Below, piece after piece: positions 23,338 to 31,900 of a stretch of DNA of 44,882 nt. How positions within the stretch are numbered: the first letter of the stretch is position 1; every line of letters begins with the position of its first letter. The notes under the pieces were generated by a model. It was not told the origin of the DNA. It saw nothing but the letters and a program-made list of their open reading frames with translations, and did not search any database. A program made the translations under genes and the position numbers. This DNA comes from Croceimicrobium sp965656185 (GTDB lineage: Bacteria > Bacteroidota > Bacteroidia > Flavobacteriales > Schleiferiaceae), in assembly GCA_965656185.1 (NCBI GenBank), contig CBFHJH010000017.1:1-44882 (forward strand), in the 5' to 3' direction.

Positions 23338-23856
23338 TTAATTGGGATTAATACTTGCCAGTTCTTCACGAATGGCGTTTTTCATTTCTTCGTTGCTAAG
23401 TAGGTTTAAGGCCTCATTAAGTCCTTCCACCGCTGCCGCTGTGTCGCCCAAGAAGGCTCGGCTTCTTGCTAATAACATGTGGGCGTCTAAGTTTTGATCA
23501 TCCTGAGACAATACCTTTTCAAAACGCTCGGTGGCTTTAGAGTATTGTCCAGTTTGCATGCTCATCACTCCTAAGGTGAAATTCGCTTTTATGTTTTCAG
23601 GGAATCGTTCTGAAACATCGCGAATACTTAAAACCGCTTGCATGGGAGGAAGCTCTCCAGATTCTAATTTCTCAAGAGCAAGATCAACAAGTGAGTCGGC
23701 AATGGAAGCACCCGATAAGGTGGCTTCACCTGTTTCATGTTCATGGTCAGCACCAATATTGGCCGCTCCCTCGAGAGCAGGGCTAGTAGGCATTAACATC
23801 AAAGTGGCGATGATAATGATACCGGCTAAAACTAATATGGCGGGACCAAGTTTCAT
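23338..23856 (-). CDS. Membrane-anchored TPR protein
   Basis: 172 residues. An N-terminal membrane helix at about 5-22 (AILVLAGIIIIATLMLM) is followed by a short acidic/histidine linker (GADHEHETGE) and two or three TPR units: KANFTLGVMSMQTGQYSKAT, LDAHMLLARSRAFLGDTAAA. It may act as a scaffold on the periplasmic side. It lies 7 bp after HU and 11 bp before the COX24-type gene. This HU-TPR-rng neighbourhood recurs in flavobacteria as far as I recall. The molecular function is unknown. Confidence 0.85.
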   Translation of the reverse strand: MKLGPAILVLAGIIIIATLMLMPTSPALEGAANIGADHEHETGEATLSGASIADSLVDLALEKLESGELPPMQAVLSIRDVSERFPENIKANFTLGVMSMQTGQYSKATERFEKVLSQDDQNLDAHMLLARSRAFLGDTAAAVEGLNEALNLLSNEEMKNAIREELASINPN

Positions 23857-23863
23857 TTTGTCC

Positions 23864-24154
23864 TTAGCTAACTTTTACCTTTTTCTTTACCGACTCTACG
23901 AATGTTTTCGCAGGCTTGAAAGAAGGAATGTTGTGTGCTGGGATAATAATGGTAGTGTTCTTAGAAATGTTACGACCGGTCTTTTCGGCACGTTTCTTAA
24001 TAATGAAGCTTCCAAATCCTCGCAAGTACACATTTTCACCAGATTCTAAGCTATTGCGAACTTCTTTCATGAAAGACTCAACAACTGCCTGAACATCAGA
24101 CTTCTCCATTCCGGTTTTGTCGGTAATTCTGGTAACAATGTCAGCTTTAGTCAT
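23864..24154 (-). CDS. hup: HU/IHF-family DNA-binding protein
   Basis: 96 residues, HU length. MTKADIVTRI begins the dimerisation helices; VYLRGFGSFIIKKRAEKTGR leads into the DNA-binding beta arm, and IIPAHNIPSFKPAKTF closes it; the arm carries IP where E. coli HU has NP. It bends DNA and compacts the nucleoid. It is the first gene of the run HU, TPR, COX24-type, rng, with a strong promoter 43 bp upstream, and is divergent from mutY. Confidence 0.95.
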   Translation of the reverse strand: MTKADIVTRITDKTGMEKSDVQAVVESFMKEVRNSLESGENVYLRGFGSFIIKKRAEKTGRNISKNTTIIIPAHNIPSFKPAKTFVESVKKKVKVS

Positions 24155-24196
24155 TTGAATATCAATTATGTGTTAAAACTCTAATTTTGAGGGCTG

Positions 24197-24204
24197 CAAA
24201 TATA
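24197..24204 (-). promoter_or_regulatory. -7 box of the HU operon promoter
   Basis: On the minus strand TATATTTG, continuing CAGCCCTCAAAATT, fits TAnnTTTG. The block ATTTGCAGCCCT is shared exactly with the rplU promoter at 41471, as expected for two highly expressed genes. Confidence 0.72.
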
Positions 24205-24277
24205 ATGTGATTTTTCTGAACCTTGAAGGGGAGAAAGCGATTTATTTTTAAGCCTAATTTGCTCAAAAACAAATATT

Positions 24278-25348
24278 TTGGATTTAAAGCTACTGCGATC
24301 AAGTCTACATAATTGGTATCATCAACACAAAAGGGCCTTGCCTTGGCGAGAAAATAATGACCCCTATGCGATCTGGCTCAGTGAAATAATTCTTCAACAA
24401 ACTCGCGTAAGTCAGGGCTTGCCTTATTACCAGAGGTTTCTAGAGCGTTTTCCTAAGGTAGAAGACTTGGCCAATGCTCCTCAAACTGAGGTGTTAAAGT
24501 TGTGGGAGGGTTTAGGTTATTACAGTAGAGCGCGAAATCTGCAAAGCGCGGCCCAAACCTTAAGGGATGAATATAATGGAGTCTTTCCTAAAGACTATGA
24601 TAAGATTCGTGGTTTAAAAGGAGTGGGCGATTATACCGCTGCGGCAATTGCTTCTTTTGCTTTTGACCAAGCCAAAGCGGTGGTAGATGGAAATGTTTAT
24701 CGCGTTTTAAGTCGACTTAGTGGCGACCCTACTCCAATAAATACTACTGCGGGAAAAAAACTTTTTCAAGCTTTAGCCGATGATTGGCTTGATCCCAATC
24801 AGCCAGCTTTACATAATCAGGCGATCATGGAGTTTGGCGCTTTGCAGTGTGTCCCGAAAAACCCCGATTGTAAAGTATGTCCCCTCAAAGATGCTTGTGA
24901 AGCCTTTCGTCTTGAAAAAGTAGGTGCCCTTCCGGTTAAAAAGAAGAAGAAATACGATCGACAACGCTATCTAAACTACCTTCACATTAGCGACGTAAAG
25001 GGATCTTGGGTAGAAAACCGGGATACGGGTATCTGGAAGGGGCTCTGGCAGTTTCCACTGATTGAGGTGAATGAAGAATTAAAATGGTCTCAATTAAAAG
25101 AGCGGTTGGCACCAAAACTCAAGAATAGCCTAGCTAATGAGCCGAGGCGTTATATCCTTGCCAAGCATAAATTAAGTCATCAAAGCCTTTACATTCAAGT
25201 TTGGAAGTTCGAGCAAGAGATCCCTGCTCTTTCCGACTTTTTTCCTGCCGCCCAGCAAGTTGCCGAAAGTACTTTGGACGAGCTGGCTTTTCCTCGACCA
25301 TTAAGGAAGTATTTGGATGAAAATCAGCTAACTTTGCCGCTTGATTAG
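24278..25348 (+). CDS. mutY: A/G-specific adenine DNA glycosylase
   Basis: 356 residues. MutY removes adenine paired with 8-oxoguanine. E36 (SEIILQQTRV) and D137 (VVDGNVYR) are the catalytic residues; the helix-hairpin-helix is LKGVGDYTAAAIA at 113-125; the iron-sulfur cluster has C191-x6-C198-x2-C201-x5-C207. The C-terminal Nudix-like domain (about 235-345) recognises 8-oxoG. The start is TTG 24278; no ATG is available upstream in frame and this start gives the family N-terminus. It is the first gene of the mutY-ssb-gldE-gldD group. Confidence 0.96.
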   Translation: MDLKLLRSSLHNWYHQHKRALPWRENNDPYAIWLSEIILQQTRVSQGLPYYQRFLERFPKVEDLANAPQTEVLKLWEGLGYYSRARNLQSAAQTLRDEYNGVFPKDYDKIRGLKGVGDYTAAAIASFAFDQAKAVVDGNVYRVLSRLSGDPTPINTTAGKKLFQALADDWLDPNQPALHNQAIMEFGALQCVPKNPDCKVCPLKDACEAFRLEKVGALPVKKKKKYDRQRYLNYLHISDVKGSWVENRDTGIWKGLWQFPLIEVNEELKWSQLKERLAPKLKNSLANEPRRYILAKHKLSHQSLYIQVWKFEQEIPALSDFFPAAQQVAESTLDELAFPRPLRKYLDENQLTLPLD

Positions 25349-25370
25349 CGCATTCTAATCATTATATTTG
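25341..25370 (+). promoter_or_regulatory. ssb promoter (-33 TTG and -7 TATATTTG)
   Basis: TTG at 25341-25343 and TATATTTG at 25363-25370 are separated by 19 bp, a good match to the Bacteroidota promoter. It overlaps the end of mutY and lies 22 bp before the ssb ATG, so ssb need not depend on mutY transcription. Confidence 0.7.
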
Positions 25371-25392
25371 TTAAGCTAGCTAAATAAGAACT

Positions 25393-25869
25393 ATGGCAAA
25401 CGGAAGTATAAATAAGGCAATTTTAATCGGTAACTTAGGTACTGCCCCGGAGATCAAGCATTTTGAGAATGGTGGTTCCTTGGCACGTTTTCCGATCGCT
25501 ACTTCCGAGTCCTACACTAACCGAAATGGCGAGCAAGTGACCCAAACGGAATGGCATAACATTGTGGTGCGTGGCGGATTGGTAGACGTAGTTTCTAAAT
25601 ACCTTAACAAAGGTGATAAAGTTTATGTAGAGGGCCGGATTCGTACCCGTTCTTGGCAAGATCAAAAGACCAATGAAACACGATACACCACTGAGATCAT
25701 GTGTGATAATTTCATGATGCTGGGTGGTCGTCCAGGTGCTAATACCAATGAAGGTATGGGCCAATCTGGAAATATGGGGCAGCAAGCCGCTTCCCAGGTG
25801 CAGCCTAAAGCTGATCAAGCAGGAGATTTCACTGCAAATCCAGGAGAGGAAGACGATCTTCCCTTCTAG
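25393..25869 (+). CDS. ssb: Single-stranded DNA-binding protein
   Basis: 158 residues. An OB-fold domain (about 5-110) with AILIGNLGTAPEIK and FPIATSE, then WHNIVVRGGLVDVVSKYLNKGDKVYVEGRI. A short glycine/glutamine/methionine linker leads to the acidic tip EEDDLPF, which docks repair and replication partners. It protects single-stranded DNA in replication and repair. It has its own promoter and precedes gldE, with an N run between them at 25889-25986. Confidence 0.97.
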   Translation: MANGSINKAILIGNLGTAPEIKHFENGGSLARFPIATSESYTNRNGEQVTQTEWHNIVVRGGLVDVVSKYLNKGDKVYVEGRIRTRSWQDQKTNETRYTTEIMCDNFMMLGGRPGANTNEGMGQSGNMGQQAASQVQPKADQAGDFTANPGEEDDLPF

Positions 25870-25888
25870 TATTAACCAAAGCGTTCTA

Positions 25889-25986
25889 NNNNNNNNNNNN
25901 NNNNNNNNNNNNNNNNNNNNNNNNNNNNNNNNNNNNNNNNNNNNNNNNNNNNNNNNNNNNNNNNNNNNNNNNNNNNNNNNNNNNNN
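25889..25986. other. Assembly gap (98 N) between ssb and gldE
   Basis: 98 undetermined bases. Unlike the two coding gaps, the flanks (TTCTA and GATTT) share no terminal base and there is no protein to test the join, so the true size is unknown. It hides the ribosome-binding region of gldE and possibly its start. Confidence 0.9.
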
Positions 25987-25989
25987 GAT

Positions 25990-27327
25990 TTGGACCCCGA
26001 ACCGTCGAGTTTACTGTTTCTTTTAGATATCATCAAGCCCTTTGAACTGGGCCATATCTTTCCTCTAGTCTTATTAATGCTTCTACTTTTGGGCTCGGCC
26101 TTGGTAAGCGGCTCTGAAGTGGCTTTCTTTTCCATTAGCTCGAGAGATCTCGATGAACTAAAAGATCAAGACAAGAAAAAATCTGATGCTCTTAGTGAGC
26201 TGCTAGATCACCCGAAAACCCTTTTGGCAACGATCCTTATCGCGAATAACTTCATTAATGTTGCGGTAGTAATACTTTCGGCCTTTATAACCACCGAGCT
26301 ATTCGACTTTAGTTCAAATGAAACCTTGGGTTTTATCGTACAAATTGTGGCGATTACCTTTTTGATCCTTCTTTTTGGCGAGGTGCTCCCAAAGGTCTAT
26401 GCAAATAAAAACCCCATTGGTTTTGGGGTTATGATGAGCGGTCCTATGTTCGTCTTGCGCCGAATATTTCGTCCGGTGGCAATTTTATTGGTGCGTTCCA
26501 GTGGTTTTATCGAAAAACGATTGCAACGTAAAACCGAAGGACTTTCGGTAGATGACCTTAGTCAGGCCCTCGAAATAACCTCGAATGAGGAAAGCTCGCA
26601 AGAGGAACAGAAGATCCTTGAAGGAATCGTGAAATTTGGCTCTACCAATGTGCGCCAGATCATGAAACCACGTATGGATGTAACATGCGTAGATCAGGAG
26701 CTGCACTACGAAGAAGTGCTCAAGATCATTTTAGATTCTGGTTTCTCTCGTATTCCGGTCTATGAGGAAAACTTTGATAATGTGCAGGGCGTCCTTTACA
26801 TTAAAGATCTCTTACCTCATATTGACCAAGCGGCCGACTTTAAATGGCAAGACCTCTGTCGTGAACCTTTCTTCGTTCCAGAAAACAAGAAGATCGATGA
26901 CCTTTTAAGGGAGTTCCAGGATAAAAAGATTCACTTAGCGGTAGTGGTCGATGAGTACGGCGGCACCTCGGGAATCGTAACCTTAGAAGATATTATTGAA
27001 GAGATCGTTGGTGAAATAAGCGATGAGTTCGATGATGAAGAACTGTATTATTCTAAATTGGATGAGCACAACTTTGTCTTCGAAGCCAAGATTCACCTCA
27101 ATGACTTCTTCAGGGTAGTGGATGCTGAAGAAAGCGATTTTGCCGAACATACCGATGAAGCAGAGACCTTAGCCGGCTTTCTTTTAGAGGTGGCCGGAAA
27201 ATTTCCAGAGAAGGGCGAGGAAATCGAGTTTAAGCATTATCGCTTCCTGATCGAAAGTCTCGAAGAACGCAGAATGAAACGGGTAAAGGTGACCATTCTT
27301 GAAAAAGAAGTGAATGAGGAAGATTAG
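25990..27327 (+). CDS. gldE: Gliding motility-associated protein GldE (CNNM/CBS membrane protein)
   Basis: About 445 residues: a DUF21/CNNM transmembrane domain (about 15-195, with LGSALVSGSEVAFFSISSRD), a CBS pair (about 215-330, VDEYGGTSGIVTLEDI) and a CorC_HlyC domain (about 350-440). Related proteins take part in magnesium/cobalt efflux; GldE supports GldD in type IX secretion and gliding in flavobacteria. TTG 25990 (MDPEPSSLLF) is the first start after the N run, and homologues begin similarly, so it is probably right. The next gene, gldD, overlaps it by 14 bp, as in other flavobacteria. Confidence 0.94.
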   Translation: MDPEPSSLLFLLDIIKPFELGHIFPLVLLMLLLLGSALVSGSEVAFFSISSRDLDELKDQDKKKSDALSELLDHPKTLLATILIANNFINVAVVILSAFITTELFDFSSNETLGFIVQIVAITFLILLFGEVLPKVYANKNPIGFGVMMSGPMFVLRRIFRPVAILLVRSSGFIEKRLQRKTEGLSVDDLSQALEITSNEESSQEEQKILEGIVKFGSTNVRQIMKPRMDVTCVDQELHYEEVLKIILDSGFSRIPVYEENFDNVQGVLYIKDLLPHIDQAADFKWQDLCREPFFVPENKKIDDLLREFQDKKIHLAVVVDEYGGTSGIVTLEDIIEEIVGEISDEFDDEELYYSKLDEHNFVFEAKIHLNDFFRVVDAEESDFAEHTDEAETLAGFLLEVAGKFPEKGEEIEFKHYRFLIESLEERRMKRVKVTILEKEVNEED

Positions 27328-27874
27328 TTTGATGATAATGGTATTGGCGGGCTTATTTGCCTGCGATGAAGAATTCAGTCCGAAGCCTAAAGGCTACTTT
27401 CGGATAGATCTCCCAGAAGCCAATTACCAGAGTTTCGATCAAGACTGTCCTTATCAATTTGAGTATAATACCAAAGCTGGAATCGAAAGCAAAGGGCCCT
27501 GTTGGTATGATATCAAATACCCTCAGCTTAAAGCTACCCTACAGCTTACGTACAAAACGGTTAATGTTCAAAATTTAGACACTTTACTGGCCGAAGGACA
27601 CCGATTGGCTTACGAGCATACCGTAAGAGCGGATGGTATTCAAGAGAAACTTTACCTTAATGAGGATCAACGGGTTTACGGATTGATGTATCGCCTCCAA
27701 GGGGATGCAGCCACGCCGTTGCAATTCTTCGTAACCGATAGCAGCGCCCATTTTTTAAGGGGCGTATTGTATTATTACGCCAGCCCTAACGCCGATTCTC
27801 TGCGACCGGTTAATGAATTCATGCAGGGCGAACTAACCCATTTAATTGAAAGTCTAAAATGGGAGAACTCATAA
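27314..27874 (+). CDS. gldD: Gliding motility lipoprotein GldD
   Basis: 186 residues. The signal peptide ends in lipobox LFAC with C17 lipidated. PKPKGYFRIDLPEANYQSF is the hallmark start of the mature protein. GldD is needed for gliding and is part of or close to the type IX secretion apparatus; its exact role is not settled. It overlaps gldE upstream and the DUF2007-like gene downstream by 16 bp, so the three are translated from one message. Confidence 0.95.
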   Translation: MRKISLMIMVLAGLFACDEEFSPKPKGYFRIDLPEANYQSFDQDCPYQFEYNTKAGIESKGPCWYDIKYPQLKATLQLTYKTVNVQNLDTLLAEGHRLAYEHTVRADGIQEKLYLNEDQRVYGLMYRLQGDAATPLQFFVTDSSAHFLRGVLYYYASPNADSLRPVNEFMQGELTHLIESLKWENS

Positions 27875-28071
27875 AGCTGGCCGAGTTTGATAACGTTAAT
27901 CAGGCTTATGTCCTAAAGTCCCGGTTAGAGTCAGAAGGAATCCGAGTTTATTTGCTAAATGAGAATCTTAATGCCCTACTGCCTAATGCTTTTAGTGCGG
28001 TAATCCTTCAGGTGCCCTTGGAAGATAGCATTAAAGCAATGGACATTATTTACGAAGATTCGGAAGATTAG
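27859..28071 (+). CDS. DUF2007-like small protein (putative signal-transducing protein)
   Basis: 70 residues with the pattern KLAEFDNVNQAYVLKSRLES then GIRVYLLNENLNALLPN and LQVPLEDSIKAMDII, the DUF2007 family (putative prokaryotic signal-transducing protein), a ferredoxin-like fold that resembles a nitrogen-regulatory PII fragment. The biochemical role is unknown. It overlaps gldD by 16 bp and its stop overlaps the convergent heme A synthase stop by 4 bp. Confidence 0.85.
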   Translation: MGELIKLAEFDNVNQAYVLKSRLESEGIRVYLLNENLNALLPNAFSAVILQVPLEDSIKAMDIIYEDSED

Positions 28072-29105
28072 CGAATGCTAATCACTTTGCGCTTGCCGTG
28101 CAAGACCAATTTTATCAGTGCGTGGCTTTGTAAGGCGAAAAGTAGGGCTCCCAATAAGAGGTGACTTGGTTGGGCAAAATAGGGAAGGTCGAAATAGGCC
28201 AAGATTATGCCCATCAGGATCTCGATTGCCATTACCAAGACAACGTAGTTCCATTGCCAATAGCCCAAGCCTTTCCTTTTATTTTCGCGCCAAAGCCACA
28301 AGTTTAAAGCTAAAATTAGCAGGGAGAAGCTTCGGTGAACATAAAAGACCCAATCGATTTGATCCATCCAATTGGCTCGGGCAACTCCTGCTTGATCGAG
28401 GCTATCGATGCTTTCGCGTACTTGAGTTCCTAGACCGATTTGTACTAGCATTAAGATCAAGGCTAAAATACTGAGGCCTAAAAAGCTTTTAGTGCTCCCA
28501 AGATTTCCTTCCTGCTCCTTTTCTACCAAGGCGTTTAATACCAGTAGGATCAATACGATAAGTAAAGCGCCTAACATGTGAATGGTGATACTGCCCGGAA
28601 TCAGATTGCCATCTACCACTAATTTACCGAGCCAAGCTTCAAAGCCAAGCATAAAGAGGCCTGCCGCGCTAAGTAGGAGATAGCGCCAATTTTCTTTAAA
28701 CAGAAATATACTGATCAGAACCATTAAGAGCATCGGTATCCCCGAAAGGGCACCAATGAGCCGATTGATGTATTCGATCCAAGTGTGCGTGGCATTAAAA
28801 AGCGCATAATCGTGCTTGGTGTATTTTTCCCAATTACTAGGGTCGTAAATAGCACCACTGCGAAAATCTTCTTTGGCAAAAAACAAAGCTTCATCTACGA
28901 TGATGATCTGCTTTTTCGAAAAATCCTTATTGGCTTGCCAGTCCAATTGTGCCCGTTCTGTCGGCGGAATCACGTGACCAAAACACATGGGCCAATCAGG
29001 GCAACCCATCCCAGAACCGGTCATACGCACTACCGATCCAGCAATGATTACCAAAAAGATCAAAACGATCTCGATCCGAGATAAAATGCGCAACCACTTT
29101 TTCAT
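28068..29105 (-). CDS. ctaA: Heme A synthase (COX15/CtaA family)
   Basis: 345 residues with about eight membrane helices. It oxidises the methyl group of heme O to the formyl of heme A for cytochrome oxidase. The heme-ligand histidines lie in NATHTWIEYINR, ITIHMLGAL, YVHRSFSLL and QPSHLLLGAL. The GCPDWPMCFGHVIPP block near residue 35 carries the cysteine pair seen in the family. ctaB and oxidase genes are not adjacent. ATG at 29105. Confidence 0.94.
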   Translation of the reverse strand: MKKWLRILSRIEIVLIFLVIIAGSVVRMTGSGMGCPDWPMCFGHVIPPTERAQLDWQANKDFSKKQIIIVDEALFFAKEDFRSGAIYDPSNWEKYTKHDYALFNATHTWIEYINRLIGALSGIPMLLMVLISIFLFKENWRYLLLSAAGLFMLGFEAWLGKLVVDGNLIPGSITIHMLGALLIVLILLVLNALVEKEQEGNLGSTKSFLGLSILALILMLVQIGLGTQVRESIDSLDQAGVARANWMDQIDWVFYVHRSFSLLILALNLWLWRENKRKGLGYWQWNYVVLVMAIEILMGIILAYFDLPYFAQPSHLLLGALLFALQSHALIKLVLHGKRKVISIR

Positions 29106-29109
29106 AGCT

Positions 29110-29151
29110 ACAAAAATAGCGCAAAGAGAAAATCCATCCCTTTGCGCTATT
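29110..29151 (-). terminator. Terminator of the Kelch gene
   Basis: On the minus strand AATAGCGCAAAG and CTTTGCGCTATT form a perfect 12-bp stem with a 13-nt loop, followed by TTTG. It lies 20 bp after the Kelch stop and just before the ctaA start, insulating ctaA. Confidence 0.88.
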
Positions 29152-29171
29152 CGTTTATTGATTCTAAAATT

Positions 29172-30380
29172 CTATTTCAGAATAATCCTTTCAAAACGGC
29201 TTTCGCCGGATGGACCTTGCAACTTTAAGAGGAATACCCCTTCAAGGTCATTGGGTAAAGAAACTTTTTTCCCCTCTATGGCTAAGTTTGCAATGAGTCT
29301 TCCTTGCAAATCAAGTAAGCTTAGCTCTTCAATAAAATCAGGCTCAGTGAGGTAAATTGCCCCTTCGCTCGGATTAGGATACCAGCTTACTTGATTTAGC
29401 GGTGTTTCTTCTAATGAGATGCCATCGCTATTGAACCAAAACTTGTACATATCGGTAGGAAAGCTCGAAATGCGACGATTCACTCCACCAAAGAAATACA
29501 GGGTGTCGCCAATTATAAAGGAACCGGGTGCCCAGCGGCTTACACCAGGATGTGGATCTAGTTGATTCCAGCTATCCGCTTGGTCGTCGTAAGACCAAAA
29601 CTCACCGGTACTCATGTAGTCGTGGTTACTGCCATCACCGCTAAGAACATAACCTTTACCACGGTGGCTAAACTGGGTGCCAGCTACTCGTGCTTCACCC
29701 GGGAAGTCGGTCATAGTTTGCCAAGTGTTGTTTACGGTATCATAGCGGTACCAGTCGTCGTAAATAAACTGACCTCCATGTCCCATGCCGGCGTACACTT
29801 CGCCGTTGACGGTAAACATAAATGGGTGGTGTCGTGGGTTTCCTGGAATATCCGGTAAGGCGGTCCAGCTATCGGTAGCGATATCGTATACGTGGAAATC
29901 TTTGAGATCGCCAAATCGGTCATTTCCTAAACCTACGTAGATCTTGCCATTTGCCGCCATCATAGCAGGGTGTCTGCGGGCTGCACAAGGGCAGCTGGCT
30001 AGTTGTGTCCATTGATTGTTAGCCGTATCGAAGCGCCACAAGTCACGGAAATAGCTATTGCCATCGGCGCCAAAGCCAAGGTATCCAGAACCATTATAGC
30101 TAAGTCCGATCGAAAAGCCACGGGCACTGCCGGGGAAATCGGACATATTAGACCAGGTGTCGGTTACGGGATTGTAACGTCTAAAATCCTTTGTGTTTTG
30201 GTTGAAATTATTGGTCCCGGTAACCGAATAACCGTAATCGCCGATCCCGAAGGTTACGGGATGGTGCACTGCGCCATAGCTACCATTGGTACTTTCCCAA
30301 GTAGTAGCGGTCTGTGCCTGGACCGTGAGTGTGCTTATAAATAAAGAAAGGGCCATTAAGCCGCTGGTAATCTTTCGCAT
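29172..30380 (-). CDS. Secreted Kelch-repeat protein with type IX sorting domain
   Basis: 402 residues. A signal peptide (MRKITSGLMALSLFISTLTV) is followed by six or so Kelch-type blades of about 50 residues, each with a WxxL/M then FPG or GNPRHHPF pattern (DTWSNMSDFPGSARG, NTWQTMTDFPGEARV), a beta-propeller. The last 75 residues (YPNPSEGAIYL ... LSLLDLQGRLI ... GVFLLKLQGPSG) are a type A C-terminal sorting domain for the type IX system. It should be exported across the outer membrane. The ligand is unknown. It has its own terminator and is divergent from the GT39 gene. Confidence 0.92.
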   Translation of the reverse strand: MRKITSGLMALSLFISTLTVQAQTATTWESTNGSYGAVHHPVTFGIGDYGYSVTGTNNFNQNTKDFRRYNPVTDTWSNMSDFPGSARGFSIGLSYNGSGYLGFGADGNSYFRDLWRFDTANNQWTQLASCPCAARRHPAMMAANGKIYVGLGNDRFGDLKDFHVYDIATDSWTALPDIPGNPRHHPFMFTVNGEVYAGMGHGGQFIYDDWYRYDTVNNTWQTMTDFPGEARVAGTQFSHRGKGYVLSGDGSNHDYMSTGEFWSYDDQADSWNQLDPHPGVSRWAPGSFIIGDTLYFFGGVNRRISSFPTDMYKFWFNSDGISLEETPLNQVSWYPNPSEGAIYLTEPDFIEELSLLDLQGRLIANLAIEGKKVSLPNDLEGVFLLKLQGPSGESRFERIILK

Positions 30381-30499
30381 AGTATTTCAATTGGTGTTTG
30401 CTGTTTAACGGGGTTAAGTTATAAAAGGTTTGTTCACGGGCTCATTTGCCTTTTCCATCGTCCTTTAAAATGCCTAGAGATAAATTATCTTGCGGCCTC

Positions 30500-31900
30500 A
30501 TGAAAGACTTAAACCGCTTTATCGTCATAATAGCCTTATTGGTAATCCTTCCGCTCTTATTTATGCGTGGGATGTTTATGGACGGAGCGATGTATGCTGC
30601 TGTGAGCCTTAATATGGCCGAAGGGATCGGTAGTTTTTGGCAGCCACATTACAGTCTGCATTTTTTTGGTTTAGACGGTTTTTACGAAAATCCACCCCTG
30701 GGTATTTTTAGTCTTTCACTCTTCTACCGAGTCCTAGGTGATGGTTTTTGGGTGGAACGACTCTTCATCGCAATTTGCTTGTTATTATCATTGCGAGGAC
30801 TTTATCTTAACCTGGAGTTCTATACAAAGGATCCTCCAAAGCTCTATGGGTTTAGTCTCCTGGCTTGGATGTTAATGCCTACGATGTTTTGGGCTTTCCG
30901 ATACAATATGATGGAGGTCCAACTTACCCCATTATTGCTTTTTGCTCATTGGTGGCTACTTCGATCTCTTGAAAAAAGGCAAAACATCTTCTTCACGGCC
31001 CTCATCTTTGCCCTTTTCAATTTAGCGGCATTTTTGATCAAGGGTCCTGTAGGCATATTCTTAATGGCCGCTCCATTTCTGTATTGGCTTATCGTGCAGC
31101 GCGAGAAGTTTATTTTCCACTTCGGCCTTTTAGCTGGGGCTTTGACTTTAGGCTTTGGCTTTTCACTCTTGCTCTTTGAAGGTGCGGCTCATTTTTTCGA
31201 CCAGTATCTTTTTGTTCGCACGGCCGAAAGACTAGCCAATAATCCTACCGTTGGTTCGCGCTTCTGGATCTTAGGAGAGTTGCTTCAGCAGTTAGCTTTA
31301 CCCTTATTACTATCCTTGATCTTGGTATTTATATTCCGCAAAAAAGCTTCGCTGAACTGGGGGAGCCGAAAAGCTTGGTATTTACTGGCTGTGGCAGTTT
31401 CTGCTTCTCTACCGCTGATGGTGAGTTTAGTGCAGCGCCCCTTTTATTTGCTCACTAGTTTTCCTTTTTATGCCATAGCACTCAGCGTTTTTGTGCAAGA
31501 ACCACTTACTCTGCTAGCCCAAAAGTTATCCGAGTCATGGCAAAAGCTCTTCAAGATATTGAGCTACGCTGGATTAATAGCTCTAGCAATACTTCTCACC
31601 TTGACTTGGGGCGATTATAAGCGCGATGAGCTTTTGTTTAAGGATATTTCAGCTTTAAAGAAGACTTTGCCGCTCGAAGTAGATCAAGTCTTTGTGAGCG
31701 ATGAAGTGATCTATAATTGGTCTTTAAAAGCTTACATGATGCGTTATGAGCGAATCGACCTATTATCGATACATGGCTTTGATCCCGAAAGGTCTATTTT
31801 CTTACTGAGCAAAGACCATATTCCGAACACGCCACATGGTAGTTTCAAACTGGTGGAGAGCTTTGATTCCTTTAAACTTTATCGTTTAGAAAAATCCTAG
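30500..31900 (+). CDS. Membrane glycosyltransferase, GT39/ArnT-like
   Basis: 466 residues and about 11 membrane helices. After the first helix the luminal loop MFMDGAMYAAVSLNMAEG carries the catalytic aspartate position, and FYENPPLGIF corresponds to the HHPPL-type motif of ArnT/PMT enzymes. It probably moves a sugar from a polyprenyl phosphate donor to a lipid or protein acceptor at the inner membrane; substrates are not readable. I place the start at ATG 30500 (MKDLNRFIVI), because the preceding 18 codons do not resemble the family. It is convergent with, and overlaps by 15 bp, the GH16-like gene. Confidence 0.88.
   Translation: MKDLNRFIVIIALLVILPLLFMRGMFMDGAMYAAVSLNMAEGIGSFWQPHYSLHFFGLDGFYENPPLGIFSLSLFYRVLGDGFWVERLFIAICLLLSLRGLYLNLEFYTKDPPKLYGFSLLAWMLMPTMFWAFRYNMMEVQLTPLLLFAHWWLLRSLEKRQNIFFTALIFALFNLAAFLIKGPVGIFLMAAPFLYWLIVQREKFIFHFGLLAGALTLGFGFSLLLFEGAAHFFDQYLFVRTAERLANNPTVGSRFWILGELLQQLALPLLLSLILVFIFRKKASLNWGSRKAWYLLAVAVSASLPLMVSLVQRPFYLLTSFPFYAIALSVFVQEPLTLLAQKLSESWQKLFKILSYAGLIALAILLTLTWGDYKRDELLFKDISALKKTLPLEVDQVFVSDEVIYNWSLKAYMMRYERIDLLSIHGFDPERSIFLLSKDHIPNTPHGSFKLVESFDSFKLYRLEKS

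Noticed and set aside
23531..24049. Open frame of 172 codons on the plus strand
   Set aside because: It is antisense to the TPR and HU genes, both with strong family matches, and its translation is low-complexity with no recognisable fold.
25435..25818. Open frame of 127 codons on the minus strand inside ssb
   Set aside because: ssb is certain on the other strand; the antisense product has no family features.
29110..29151. Regulatory hairpin for heme A synthase
   Set aside because: On the strand of transcription it follows the Kelch stop and has a terminator form with T-run; it fits the end of that gene better than a ctaA leader element.
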